This document shows positions 28,580-38,662 of a stretch of 64,000 nucleotides of DNA, piece after piece. Position 1 is the first letter of the stretch. Each line of letters opens with the position of its first letter. The DNA is from CAIKMD01 sp963803265 (lineage in GTDB: Bacteria; Pseudomonadota; Alphaproteobacteria; ATCC43930; CGMCC-115725): positions 62,001 to 126,000 of the forward strand of contig CAWDLZ010000012.1 of NCBI GenBank assembly GCA_963803265.1. Reading direction: 5' to 3'. Below the pieces are notes generated by a model that saw only the letters and a list, made by a program, of their open reading frames with translations, did no database searches and was not told where the DNA came from. The translations under genes were made by a program, and so were the position numbers.

Positions 28580-29593
28580 ATGAAAGTCATCGAGCTGAGC
28601 GGCGGCTGGGGGATCGAGGACGTCGTGCCCGGGGTGCGCGACGTGCCGGTTCCGGGACCGGGAGCGGTGCTGTTGGAGATGCGGGCCGCCACGGTCAATT
28701 ACCGCGATTTCGTATTCGTCCGAGGCGGTTACGGCAGCGCGGGCGGCACCTTGCCGCGCGTTCTTCTCAGCGACGGCGCCGGAATCGTGGTGGCGACGGG
28801 GCCGGATGTCAGCCGCGTGGCCGTCGGCGACATGGTGTGCCCGATCACCGCGCCGGGATGGCTGAGCGGCCCGATCCGCCGCGAATACCTCGACACCATG
28901 CTGGGCATCGCGCGCGACGGGGTAATGGCCGAGCGGATCGCGCTGCCGGCCGAGGCGGTCGTGTTGGCGCCCCGGCATTATTCCGCCATCGAGGCCGCCG
29001 CCCTGCCCTGCGCCGCCGTCACCGCCTGGAACGCGATTCTTTCGGGCCAGGTAAAGCCGGGCGATCTGGTGGTCACCGAGGGCACGGGCGGCGTCGCACT
29101 GTTCGCGCTACAATTCGCACGCGCCTTCGGCGCCACCGTCGTCGTCATCTCCTCGAGCGACGACAAGCTGCGGCGCGCGATGGCGATGGGCGCGCAACTC
29201 GGCATCAATTATCGCCACGTCCCGGAATGGGCGGGCGAGTTGCGCCGCCTCACCGGCGGACGCGGCGCCGATCTCGTCATCGAAGTCGGCGGGGCCCAGT
29301 CCCTGCCGCAGGCAGTGCGCGCGGTCCGCACGGGCGGCACGATCGCGCTCATCGGCGTGCTGTCGGGGGCCAATGCCCAGCTGGAGCTCGGCCGCGTCGT
29401 CACCCAGGGCTTGCGGCTACAGGCCGTGACCATCGGCTCGCGCGAGGACTTCGAGGCCATGATCCGCTTCATCGAGCAGCACGAGCTGAAGCCCGCGATC
29501 GACGAACGCCGCTATGCATTCGACGAGACGCGTGCGGCGATCGCCACCATCGCCGAGGGCCGTCACTTCGGCAAGATCGCAATCGCGTTCTAG
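28580..29593 (+). CDS. MDR-family NAD(P)-dependent alcohol dehydrogenase
   Basis: A medium-chain dehydrogenase/reductase of 337 residues, with the GroES-like part (VPVPGPGAVLLEMRAATVNYR) and a nucleotide-binding fold (VVTEGTGGVALFALQFARAF). The catalytic zinc ligands of classical enzymes are not obvious: the usual cysteine position reads VNYRDFVFV, and there is no four-cysteine structural lobe. It is therefore closer to quinone-oxidoreductase-like members. Substrate unknown. Confidence 0.85.
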   Translation: MKVIELSGGWGIEDVVPGVRDVPVPGPGAVLLEMRAATVNYRDFVFVRGGYGSAGGTLPRVLLSDGAGIVVATGPDVSRVAVGDMVCPITAPGWLSGPIRREYLDTMLGIARDGVMAERIALPAEAVVLAPRHYSAIEAAALPCAAVTAWNAILSGQVKPGDLVVTEGTGGVALFALQFARAFGATVVVISSSDDKLRRAMAMGAQLGINYRHVPEWAGELRRLTGGRGADLVIEVGGAQSLPQAVRAVRTGGTIALIGVLSGANAQLELGRVVTQGLRLQAVTIGSREDFEAMIRFIEQHELKPAIDERRYAFDETRAAIATIAEGRHFGKIAIAF

Positions 29594-29603
29594 CCGAGCG
29601 GCG

Positions 29604-30437
29604 CTAAAAGAAGGCGAGGGTGCGGATCTCGATGCTCTCGCGCGGCCGGGCGTGGGGCGGCGAGGTCGGGTCGTCGAACGCGGTATGCGGGGTCCAGCGC
29701 GCGCGCCCGTCCTTCGCCGAATCATAGACCTTGAACACCAGCGCCTCGTCGCGGCGCATGCGGGGAAACCAATACCAGCGGTGATCGGGATTGTAGGTGA
29801 TCGCATAGGTCTGTCCGACGCGACCGGGATAGCGGCGTTCGGAGACGACCAAGTCCTTGGCGGCGAGAGTCGCCGCATCGCACAGCGCGAGCGGGAAAGT
29901 CTCGACCGGATGGCGGATGGGCCGCCACACCTGCACGATGGCGAAGCGGCGCTTCAAGAGCTCGTCCGCCTCTTTGGGCAGCAGATCGCGCACGCGCTGC
30001 GGCCCGGACCATTCGGTGTAGTCGTTGTGGACGCGGCGCACGACCTCGCGGATCTTGAGCGCCTCGCGCACAGCGTCGTCGGCGGTGCGCAGCGTGTGGT
30101 CGAAGACGACGATTCGCGACGCGCCGGTTTCGGCCTTCACCAGCGCTTCCATCTCGGGATAATAAATCCGCCGCAGCTCGGCCTCGGCGAAAAAATCGGC
30201 CATCTTAGTGTCGTGATGCACGAAACGGAAGCCATCGCGCTCGAGCGCGAAACCGTCGGCGACGCGCCGGCCATTGTGGATGACGACGCGATGAGGATCG
30301 AGCTGGCCGCTACTGCGCACCTCGGTCGATCCGGGACCACCGGTGAAGGTGAAGGGCGTCTCTCCGGTATCGACGAGATAATTGAGTATCGCCTCGATCG
30401 TGTCGGGGGCGGTCTCGGCTTCGGCGATCTCGACCAT
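29604..30437 (-). CDS. CmcJ/NvfI-family oxidoreductase or hydroxylase
   Basis: A 277-residue protein of the CmcJ/NvfI (GA4 desaturase-like) family. Recognisable segments are RFVHHDTKMADFFAEAELRR, VFDHTLR, RRVHNDYTEWSGPQRVRDLL and the C-terminal HTAFDDPTSPPHARPRESIE. In fungi and actinomycetes related proteins are Fe(II)/2-oxoglutarate-type or cephamycin pathway enzymes; the bacterial members are mostly uncharacterised. The histidines and aspartate in HNDYTE could bind metal. It is convergent with the dehydrogenase gene. Confidence 0.78.
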   Translation of the reverse strand: MVEIAEAETAPDTIEAILNYLVDTGETPFTFTGGPGSTEVRSSGQLDPHRVVIHNGRRVADGFALERDGFRFVHHDTKMADFFAEAELRRIYYPEMEALVKAETGASRIVVFDHTLRTADDAVREALKIREVVRRVHNDYTEWSGPQRVRDLLPKEADELLKRRFAIVQVWRPIRHPVETFPLALCDAATLAAKDLVVSERRYPGRVGQTYAITYNPDHRWYWFPRMRRDEALVFKVYDSAKDGRARWTPHTAFDDPTSPPHARPRESIEIRTLAFF

Positions 30438-30546
30438 GACGAGGCTCCTCTTCGCTGCGGCTCCGCCCTATCTACGCCGGCTGCGGCGATTTGTCAGCCC
30501 GCCGTCGCCGCTTGGGGCGCGACGATTTGATGTTGCACTGAAACTA

Positions 30547-30614
30547 CCCGCACTACTGCCGCGTTTTTCATCGTTTTTTCTTGCAAATCGCGGACGCGGT
30601 TGGTGTAGTGCGGG
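30547..30614 (+). promoter_or_regulatory. oxlT promoter region with spaced inverted repeat
   Basis: CCCGCACTAC (30547-30556) has its exact reverse complement GTAGTGCGGG at 30605-30614. A possible promoter TTGCAA (30581-30586), 17-base spacer, TGTAGT (30604-30609) overlaps the second arm. The arrangement would suit a regulator that occupies the -10 region of the transporter gene; the regulator is not in this window. Confidence 0.4.
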
Positions 30615-30666
30615 GAATTGTCCAGCCGCAACCGGCGCGACGAGCGGCGAAGAACGGGGGAAGGAA

Positions 30667-31956
30667 ATGACCGAGAGCGGGCGCGCCAGAACTCTGCCCT
30701 ATCGCTGGCTGCAACTGACGGCGGGCATCGTCTGCATGATCCTGATCGCCAATTTGCAATATGGCTGGACCCTGTTCGTTCAGCCGATGTCGCAAGCGCG
30801 TGGCTGGAACGTCGCCAAGATCCAGGTAGCGTTCAGTATTTTCGTCGCGCTCGAGACGTGGCTCACCCCCGTCGAAGGCTGGATCGTGGACGCGCTCGGT
30901 CCACGGCTCGGCCCGAAGCTGGTGGTCGCTTGCGGCGGAATTTTGGTGGCCGCCGGGTGGATCCTCAATTCTTTCGCCGCTTCGCTTGCGATGCTTTACC
31001 TCGGCGCCGTTCTGTCCGGCGTCGGCGCCGGCGCCGTCTACGCGACTTGTGTCGGCAATGCCGTGAAGTGGTTCGCGGACCGGCGCGGACTTGCCGTCGG
31101 CCTCACTGCGGCAGGCTTCGGCGCCGGCGCGGCGGTGACCGTGGTTCCCATTCAAACGCTGATCGCGCAGCAAGGCTATGCGGCGACCTTCTTCTGGTTC
31201 GGGCTCGCGCAGGGCGCGATCCTTTTTCTCGCGGCTTGGGCTTTGCGCGCGCCCTCTCTGGGAGAAGCGCCGTTCGCCACCGCGTCGGCGCGCGTCAAGC
31301 AATCGGCGCACAGCTTCACGCCGTGGCAGGTCGTCCGCACGCCTACCTTCTGGCTGCTCTACGCCATGTTCGTGCTGGTTTCGGCAAGCGGCCTGATGGC
31401 GACCGCGCAAATCGCGGTGATCGCCAAGAATTTCGGCATCTCGGATACGCTCCTTTTCCTCGGCGGCTCGACGCTGACCGTCACGCTCATCTTCGACAAC
31501 GTGATGAACGGGGCGGCGCGGCCCTTTTTCGGCTGGGTTTCCGATTGGCTCGGGCGCGAATACACCATGGCGATCGCTTTCGGCCTCGGTGGGATCGCCT
31601 ACTGGCTATTGGGCACGCTGGGCACCAATCCATGGGCGTTCGCGCTGTTCGCCGGGCTGATCTTCTTCACCTGGGGCGAGATTTTCAGCCTGTTTCCGTC
31701 CACCTGCACGGATACGTTCGGGCCGAAATACGCCACGGTGAATGCCAGCCTGCTATATACCGCCAAGGGAAGCTCGGCCTTCCTCGTCCCGCTTGCCAAT
31801 GTGCTGAAGGATGCAACCGGAAGCTGGCACGCGGTCTTCGTCGTTACCGCCATCGCCAATTTCGTGGTCGTCGCGCTGGCGTTGCTCGTGCTGCGGCCGG
31901 TTCGGCTGTCGCATTTTGGCGGGCCCGCGTCAACGCCGGTTCGCGCCGCCGAATAG
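30667..31956 (+). CDS. oxlT: Oxalate/formate-type MFS antiporter (OxlT-like)
   Basis: A 429-residue major facilitator protein with about 12 membrane spans. The OxlT-like N-terminus is LQYGWTLFVQPMSQARGW; later features are GVGAGAVYATCVGNAVKWF, DRRGLAVGLTAAGFGAGAA and the half-two loop GWVSDWLGRE. The start at 30667 is preceded by GGGGGAAGGAA. It faces formate dehydrogenase, transferase and lyase genes of oxalate/formyl-CoA metabolism, which supports oxalate-formate exchange; other monocarboxylates are possible because this family is broad. Confidence 0.8.
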   Translation: MTESGRARTLPYRWLQLTAGIVCMILIANLQYGWTLFVQPMSQARGWNVAKIQVAFSIFVALETWLTPVEGWIVDALGPRLGPKLVVACGGILVAAGWILNSFAASLAMLYLGAVLSGVGAGAVYATCVGNAVKWFADRRGLAVGLTAAGFGAGAAVTVVPIQTLIAQQGYAATFFWFGLAQGAILFLAAWALRAPSLGEAPFATASARVKQSAHSFTPWQVVRTPTFWLLYAMFVLVSASGLMATAQIAVIAKNFGISDTLLFLGGSTLTVTLIFDNVMNGAARPFFGWVSDWLGREYTMAIAFGLGGIAYWLLGTLGTNPWAFALFAGLIFFTWGEIFSLFPSTCTDTFGPKYATVNASLLYTAKGSSAFLVPLANVLKDATGSWHAVFVVTAIANFVVVALALLVLRPVRLSHFGGPASTPVRAAE

Positions 31957-31960
31957 GGAA

Positions 31961-34752
31961 TCACGGCGCGGGCTTGGCCGCCACCTTCTCGACCCTCGCA
32001 GCGCAGAACTTGAACTCGGGAATTTTTCCGAACGGGTCGAGTTGCGGATTGGTGAGCATGTTGGCCGCCGCCTCGGCAAAGCAGAACGGAATGAACACCA
32101 TGCCCGGCGGCACCGCCCCGTCGGCGCGCGCCTTCAACTCGATCGCGCCGCGCCGCGTCGTCACTCGGATCGGGTCTCCCGCCTTCGCGCCGAGGTGCCA
32201 TAGATCGGAAGGGGCGAGGCTCGCCACCGCCTCGGGCTCGAGCTCATCGAGCACGGCAGCGCGCCGCGTCATGGCGCCGGTATGCCAATGCTCGAGCTGC
32301 CGGCCGGTCGTCAGGACCATGGGATACTCGGCATCGGGCTCCTCGGCGGGCGGCACAAGGCCGACGGGCACGAGCTTGGCGCGGCCGCTCTTGGTCGGGA
32401 AACCATCGCCGAAGACGATGTCGTTGCCCGGCTGGTCCTCGGCATCGCACGGATAGGTCACCGAACTCTCGCGCTCCAGCCGGTCCCAGGTGATGTTGTC
32501 GAGCGACGGCATGCCGCGCTTCATCTCGGCGAAGACATCGGCCGGGCCGGCGTAATGCCAATCGAGGCCGATGCGCCGCGCGATCTCATGGATGATCCAC
32601 AGATCCTGGCGCGTTTCGCCGGGAAGCGGCAGCGCCATCCGCCCCATCTGGACCTGGCGGTTGGTATTGGTGACGGTGCCGCTCTTCTCGGGCCACGCCG
32701 AGGCCGGCAGGACGACATCGGCGTAGCGCGCGGTCTCGGTCAGGAAGAGGTCCTGCACGACGAGGTGCTCGAGCTTGGCGAGGGCCTCGCGCGCGTGGCT
32801 TACGTCGGGGTCCGACATCGCCGGGTTCTCGCCCATGATGTACATGCCGCGAATCTGGCCGGCGTGGATCGCATCCATGATCTCGACCACGGTGAGGCCG
32901 CGCTTCGGCTCCAGCGACCGCGCCCCAGATATCGCGATAAATGGCGCGCATCTCGGGGCTTTCGACCGGGCGGTAATCCGGGAAGAACATCGGGATCAGG
33001 CCAGCATCGGACGCGCCCTGCACGTTGTTCTGGCCGCGCAGCGGATGCAGGCCGGTGCCGGGCCGGCCGACCTGGCCCGTCACCATCGCCAAGCGCGATG
33101 AGGCAGCGCGCGTTGTCGGTGCCGTGGACGTGCTGCGAGATGCCCATGCCCCAGAAGATCATCGCGCTCTCGGCGCGGGCGTAGTTGCGCGCGACCGTCC
33201 GCAGCGTGTCGGCGTCGATGCCGCAGATCGCCGCCATCGCTTCGGGCGTGCGGTCCGCGAGGCTCGCCTTGAGCTCGTCGAAATTCTCGGTATGCGCCTG
33301 GACGTATTGCTTGTCGTACAAGTCCTCGAAGACGATGGTGTGCAGCATCGCCGTTGAGCAGCGCGACATCGCGCCCCGGCTTGAATTGCAGCATGTGGCT
33401 CGCGTGCCGCTTCAAGGTCTGGCCGCGCGGGTCCATCACGATGAGAGTGGCGCCGCGCTTGGCCGCCTGCTTGAAGTAGGTCGCCGCGACCGGATGGTTC
33501 TCGGTCGGGTTGGCGCCGATGACGATGATGACGTCGGCGTCCTTCGCCGCGGTGAACGGCGCCGTCACGGCGGCCGAGCCGATCCCTTCCATCAGCGCCG
33601 CCACCGACGAGGCATGGCAGAGGCGCGTGCAGTGATCGACATTGTTGGTGCCGAAGCCGACGCGGACCAGCTTCTGGAAAAGATAGGCCTCCTCGTTGGA
33701 GCCCTTGGCCGAGCCGAAACCGGCGAGCGCGTTGCCGCCATGGGCGTCGCGGATGCGCCTCAAGCCGCGCGCCGCGGCATCGAGCGCCTCGTCCCAGCTC
33801 GCCTCGCGGAAATGCGTCCACGGATTGGCCGGATCGATCTGGTCATCGGCATGTTTCGGGACGCCGTCCTTGCGCATCAGCGGCACCATCAGCCGGTCTG
33901 GATGGCTGATATAGTCGAAGCCGAAGCGGCCCTTGACGCACAGCCGGCTTTCGTTGGCGGGGCCGTCGCGGCCCGCGACGGCGACGATCTTGTCGTCTTT
34001 GATCCGGTACGTGAGCTGGCAGCCGACGCCGCAATAGGGGCAGACGCTGTCGACCGCGCGATCCGGCTTGGGCTGGGCTAGGCCGTGCGCGTCCACCATC
34101 GTCGCGGGCAGCAGCGCGCCGGTCGGGCAGGCCTGCACGCATTCGCCGCAGCCGACGCAGGTGCTGTCGCCCATTGGCTCGTCGAAATCGAACACGATCT
34201 TGGCGTCGGGGCCGCGCAGCGCCATGCCGATGACGTCGTTGACCTGGACCTCGCGGCAGGCGCGGACGCAAAGAGTGCATTGGATGCAAGCATCGAGCTG
34301 CACCGCCATCGCCGGATGCGAGCGGTCGGGCGTGGGCTGACGCCGCGCGGCGAAACGGCTGGTGGTGACGCCGACGCGCTCGGCGTTCCGCCAGAAACTC
34401 GGACCCTGGATCGTGCGCCGTCGCGCGCGGCGGCTGGTCGGCGACGAGAAGCTCGAAGACGAGCTTCCGGTTGGCGACCGCGCGCTCGCTCGCGCTCGCG
34501 ACCTTCATGCCCGCTGCGGGCATGCGGACGCAAGAAGCCGCGAGCGACGCGCTCGCCCTCGATCTCGACCATGCAGGCGCGGCAATTGCCGTCGGGGCGA
34601 TAGCCCGGCGTCGTGCTGAAGCAAAGATGCGGCAGCTCGGTCTGGTGGCGGAACGCGGCGCGCCAGATGGTTTCGCCTGGAAGCGCATCGACCTCTCGTC
34701 CGTCGAGAGAGAATTTGATGGTTTCGGGCATTATGCCGGAGCCGTCGCTCAT
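31961..34752 (-). CDS. fdsA: NAD-dependent formate dehydrogenase alpha subunit, five frameshifts
   Basis: Molybdenum/tungsten bis-MGD catalytic subunit oxidising formate to CO2. The N-terminal [2Fe-2S] domain (MPETIKFSLDGREVDAL, CRACMVEIEGERV) is followed by ferredoxin-like clusters CIQCTLCVRAC and CVGCGECVQAC, the FeS motif CPYCGVGCQL and the active-site segment DHCTRLCHASSV. The active-site residue is cysteine rather than selenocysteine. The C-terminal MGD-binding domain ends VEKVAAKPAP. Frame changes near 34552, 34400, 33357, 33092 and 32922 separate perfectly colinear homologous pieces, mostly by one inserted base. It overlaps the fdsGB stop (ATGA). The end faces oxlT with four bases between. 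Confidence 0.9.
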
Positions 34753-36453
34753 GACACATCCTCGGGGAAATGCTTCAGCACCATCTTGACCGGATTCATC
34801 GCCGCCTGGCCGAGGCCGCAGATCGAGCGTCGGTCATCACCCGGGTCAGCTCGGCGAGCAGCTCGGCATCCCATTTCGGCGCCGCCAGCAAGCCGACCGC
34901 CTTTTCGGTGCCGACGCGGCACGGCGTGCATTGGCCGCAGCTTTCATCCTCGAAGAACTGCAGCAGGTTGAGCGCGACCGCCTTCATGTCGTCGCGGTCC
35001 GAGAGCACCACCACCGCCGCCGAGCCGATGAGACAGCCATGGGGCTCGAGCGTGCCGAAATCGAGCGGCAGGTCGGCGAGCGAGGCCGGCAGGATGCCGC
35101 CCGACGCGCCGCCCGGGCAGGTAGCCCTTGAAGCGATGCCCATCGAGCATGCCGCCGCAGAATTCGTCGATCAGCTCGCGCGCGGTGATGCCGGCCGGGG
35201 CGAGCTTCACGCCCGGCGATCTTGACCCGGCCCGAAACCGAGAAGCTGCGCGGTCCCTTGCGCCCGCGCCGGCCTTGGCCCGCGAACCATTCGGGCCCCT
35301 TCTCGACGATGTCGCGCACCCAGTAGAGCGTCTCGACATTGTTGATGAGCGTAGGCCGGCCGAACAGCCCCACTTGCGAGGGATAGGGCGGCTTGTGGCG
35401 GGGCAGCCCGCGTTTGCCCTCGATGCTCTCGAGCATCGCCGATTCCTCGCCGCAGATATAGGCGCCGGCGCCGCGCCGGAGATGGATCTTCGTCTCGCGC
35501 GCGAGGCCCGCTTCATCGAGCTTGCCGAGCTCGAGCTGAAGCAGGGCGCGGATGTGGGGATATTCGTCGCGCAGATAGATATAGGTCTCGGCCGCCTCGA
35601 CCATCCAGGCGGCGATCAGCACGCCTTCGAGGAAGCGATGCGGATCGGCTTCGAGGTAATGGCGATCCTTGAAGGTGCCGGGCTCGCCTTCGTCGGCATT
35701 GACCGCCAGGAGACGCGGCTTCTTCTCGGCCAGCACCGCGCGCCATTTGCGCCCAGCCGGAAAACCCGCGCCGCCGAGGCCGCGCAACTGGCCGTCTTCC
35801 AGCGCCTTCAGGATCGCCTCGCGCGCCGTAGCGCCGCCGAGACAGGACGCTAAAAGCTTGTACCCGCCTTGCGCACGATAAGCATCGAGGTCGGGATAGG
35901 ACGGCAGCGCCGGATGCAGGTTGCCTTTCGCCACCGCGGCAGCGACGCTGGCCACGGTCGCATGCTCGTGCAGCGCGTGGCCGATCGCCGCCACCGGCGC
36001 GTTATGGCAGCCACCCATGCACGGCGCGCGCACGACGCGGACATTCGCGCCGAGCCCAGACCCGAGTTCCCGCAGCAGGTCTTGGGCGCCGAACAGCTCG
36101 CAAGTGAGGCTGTCGCACACCCGCACGGTCAGCGGTGGCGGCGGCGGCTCGTCATCCATCACGATGTCGAAATGCGCGTAGAACGAGGCGACCTCGTAAA
36201 CCTCGACCAGCGCGAGCCGCATCTCCTGCGCCAGCGCCGCGAGATGGCGGGCGTGGAGGCACGAATACCTGTCCTGGATGAGATGCAGGAACTCGATCAG
36301 CAGATCGCGCCGGCGCGGCGCTTCGCCCAGCAGCGTTTGCACCTCGGCGAGAGCGCCGGGCTCGACCTGGCGGCCGCGCGGCAGATTGCGGCCGCGTCCC
36401 CTGCCGGAGCCGGGATGAATGCGGCGCGCCGGATCGTTCCGGGCGTCCGCCAT
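34749..36453 (-). CDS. fdsB: Fused formate dehydrogenase gamma-beta subunit (NuoE-NuoF-like), three frameshifts
   Basis: The N-terminal third is a NuoE/FdsG-like [2Fe-2S] domain (VRVCDSLTCELFGAQ, APCMGGCHNAPVAAIG). The rest is NuoF/FdsB-like: FMN and NADH sites in GLRGLGGAGFPAGRKW and VNADEGEPGTFKDRHYLE, and the [4Fe-4S] ligands in DESCGQCTPCRVGTEK. These are usually separate genes; here they are one frame. Indels near 35217, 35118 and 34830 interrupt the C-terminal half, but each segment stays homologous. The last residues PVKMVLKHFPEDVS overlap the fdsA start. It follows sucD by four bases. Confidence 0.88.
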
Positions 36454-36457
36454 GAGC

Positions 36458-37333
36458 TTATGCCTTCAGCCTCGCCAGCATGGTCGCGCCCAGCGCTGCC
36501 GGCGACTCCGCGACCACGATGCCCGCGCTTCTCATCGCGTCCATCTTGTGCGCGGCCGTGCCGGTGCCTCCCGAGATGATCGCGCCGGCATGGCCCATGC
36601 GGCGGCCGGGCGGCGCGGTCGCGCCGGCGATGAACCCGACCATCGGCTTCTTTACCTTGTTGCGCTTGACGAAATCGGCCGCCTCTTCCTCGGCCGAGCC
36701 GCCGATCTCGCCGATTATGACGATCGCCTCGGTGTCAGCGTCACCCAGGAACATCTCGAGGCAGTCGATGAAATTGGTGCCGTTGACCGGATCGCCGCCG
36801 ATGCCGATGCAGGTCGATTGGCCGAGCCCCACCGCAGTGGTCTGCGCCACGGCTTCGTAGGTCAAGGTGCCCGAACGGGAAACGATGCCGACATGGCCCT
36901 TGGCGTGGATATGGCCGGGCATGATGCCGATCTTGCATTCGCCCGGAGTGATGACGCCGGGGCAGTTCGGGCCGATGAGCCGCGACTTGGAACCCGAGAG
37001 CGCGCGCTTCACCATCACCATGTCGAGCACGGGAATGCCCTCGGTGATGCATACGACCAGCGGCAACTCGGCATCGATCGCCTCAAGGATCGCATCGGCG
37101 GCGAAAGGCGGCGGCACGTAGATGACTGTGGCGTTGGCGCCGGTCGCCTTCACTGCGTCGGCCACGGTGTCGAAGACCGGAAGATCGAGATGCGTGGTGC
37201 CGCCCTTGCCCGGCGTCACGCCGCCCATCATCTTGGTGCCGTAGGCGATCGCTTGCTCGGAATGGAAGGTGCCTTGCGAGCCGGTGAAGCCTTGGCAGAT
37301 CACCTTGGTGTCGCGGTTGACGAGGACCGACAT
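36458..37333 (-). CDS. sucD: Succinate-CoA ligase alpha subunit
   Basis: A 291-residue subunit forming succinyl-CoA from succinate with ATP/GTP. It shows the CoA-binding N-terminus (VICQGFTGSQGTFHSEQAI), YVPPPFAADAI, and the phosphohistidine loop GATAPPGRRMGHAGAI (conserved GHAGA). The start overlaps the sucC stop by one base (TGATG). Its placement next to formate dehydrogenase rather than sucAB is unusual. Confidence 0.95.
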   Translation of the reverse strand: MSVLVNRDTKVICQGFTGSQGTFHSEQAIAYGTKMMGGVTPGKGGTTHLDLPVFDTVADAVKATGANATVIYVPPPFAADAILEAIDAELPLVVCITEGIPVLDMVMVKRALSGSKSRLIGPNCPGVITPGECKIGIMPGHIHAKGHVGIVSRSGTLTYEAVAQTTAVGLGQSTCIGIGGDPVNGTNFIDCLEMFLGDADTEAIVIIGEIGGSAEEEAADFVKRNKVKKPMVGFIAGATAPPGRRMGHAGAIISGGTGTAAHKMDAMRSAGIVVAESPAALGATMLARLKA

Positions 37334-38529
37334 CAGGCCGCCTCCTTCACCGCTTTGGTGATCTTCTCGGCGGCATCGGCGAGATTGTCGGCCGACAGGA
37401 TGGGGAGGCCCGATTCCGCGAGAATCTTCTTGCCCTGCTTCACGTTGGTGCCTTCGAGGCGGACGACGAGGGGCACGGTCAGGCTGACCTCGCGCGCCGC
37501 GGCGACGATGCCCTCCGCGATCACGTTGCAGCGCATGATGCCGCCGAAGATGTTGACGAGGATGCCCTCGACGTGCGGGTCCGACAGAATCAGCTTGAAG
37601 GCGGTGGTGACCCGCTCCTTGGTGGCCCCGCCGCCGACATCGAGAAAATTCGCCGGCGACGAGCCATAGAGCTTGATGATATCCATCGTCGCCATGGCAA
37701 GACCCGCGCCGTTCACCATGCAGCCGATGCTGCCATCGAGCTTAACGTAGTTGAGCTGGTGCTTGGCGGCCTCGAGCTCGGTCGGGTCTTCCTCGGCCTC
37801 GTCGCGCATCGCTTCGATGTCCGGGTGCCGGAACAGCGCGTTGTCGTCGAAATTGATCTTGGCGTCGAGCGCCATGATCTCGCCCGATCCCGTCACGACC
37901 AGCGGATTGATTTCGGCCACCGCGGCATCGAGGCTCGAAAACGCCCGATACATGGCGAGCATGAACTGCGAAGCGGCGGCGACCTGCTTGCCCGCCAGGC
38001 CGAGTCCGAAAGCGAGCTTGCGCGCGTGGAATCCTTCCATGCCGGTGACCGGATCGATCGCGACGCGGAGGATCTTCTCGGGCGTCTTGGCCGCTACCTC
38101 TTCGATCTCCATGCCGCCTTCGGTCGAGGCCATCGCGGTGACGCGCGAGGTGCGGCGGTCGATCAGCATGCCGAGATAGAGCTCGCGCTTGATGTCGCAG
38201 CCTTCCTCGACATAGATGCGCTTGACCTCGCGGCCTTTCGGGCCGGTCTGCTTGGTCACGAGGACATGACCGAGCATCCGGGACGCGGCTTCCCTCGCTT
38301 CCGCGGGCGACTTGACGACGCGCACGCCGCCCTTGCCGGTGGGATCGTCGCTGAAGCGGCCGGCGCCGCGCCCGCCGGCGTGAATCTGCGCTTTCACCAC
38401 ATAGGCGGGACCGGCCAAGGTGGCGGCGACCTTTTCCGCCTCCTGCGGCGTATAGGCGACGGCCCCCTTGGGCACGGCGACGCCGAATTTCTGCAACAGG
38501 GCCTTGGCCTGATACTCGTGGATATTCAT
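37333..38529 (-). CDS. sucC: Succinate-CoA ligase (ADP-forming) beta subunit
   Basis: A 398-residue ATP-grasp subunit. The start MNIHEYQAKALLQKFGVAVP is the classic SucC N-terminus; an upstream in-frame extension is not conserved. Further motifs are VKAQIHAGGRGAG, AEINPLVVTGSGEIMALDAK and NFLDVGGGATKERV. It resembles sucC more than malate-CoA ligase (its GGRGAG loop followed by the long insertion). It could supply succinyl-CoA as CoA donor to the nearby transferase. The 130-base leader is shared with the end of the disrupted STAND gene upstream. Confidence 0.95.
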   Translation of the reverse strand: MNIHEYQAKALLQKFGVAVPKGAVAYTPQEAEKVAATLAGPAYVVKAQIHAGGRGAGRFSDDPTGKGGVRVVKSPAEAREAASRMLGHVLVTKQTGPKGREVKRIYVEEGCDIKRELYLGMLIDRRTSRVTAMASTEGGMEIEEVAAKTPEKILRVAIDPVTGMEGFHARKLAFGLGLAGKQVAAASQFMLAMYRAFSSLDAAVAEINPLVVTGSGEIMALDAKINFDDNALFRHPDIEAMRDEAEEDPTELEAAKHQLNYVKLDGSIGCMVNGAGLAMATMDIIKLYGSSPANFLDVGGGATKERVTTAFKLILSDPHVEGILVNIFGGIMRCNVIAEGIVAAAREVSLTVPLVVRLEGTNVKQGKKILAESGLPILSADNLADAAEKITKAVKEAA

Positions 38530-38662
38530 GATCGCGGATAACTCTTGCTGCCAGACCGGCGGAGAGCGATAGGCATAGGCCTGATTGGCGCAGCCGTAAA
38601 GACCGGAGAAAATATAGGTCTTAGCTTCCACATCGATTGATTTAGGCGGCTCACTGCACTAG

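Noticed and set aside
33080..34309. Selenocysteine in the formate dehydrogenase
   Set aside because: The active-site segment HCTRLCHASS encodes cysteine; no in-frame TGA lies at that position.
31961..36453. fdsA and fdsGB as decaying pseudogenes
   Set aside because: All frame pieces keep strong conservation and all cluster motifs, with no premature stop inside a correct frame or deletion; +1 indels occur all over the window, including in one IS copy.
37333..38529. Malate-CoA ligase (mtkA) instead of sucC, because of the C1 context
   Set aside because: The GGRGAG loop with the longer insertion and the general pattern fit SucC; no mcl or serine-cycle genes are present.
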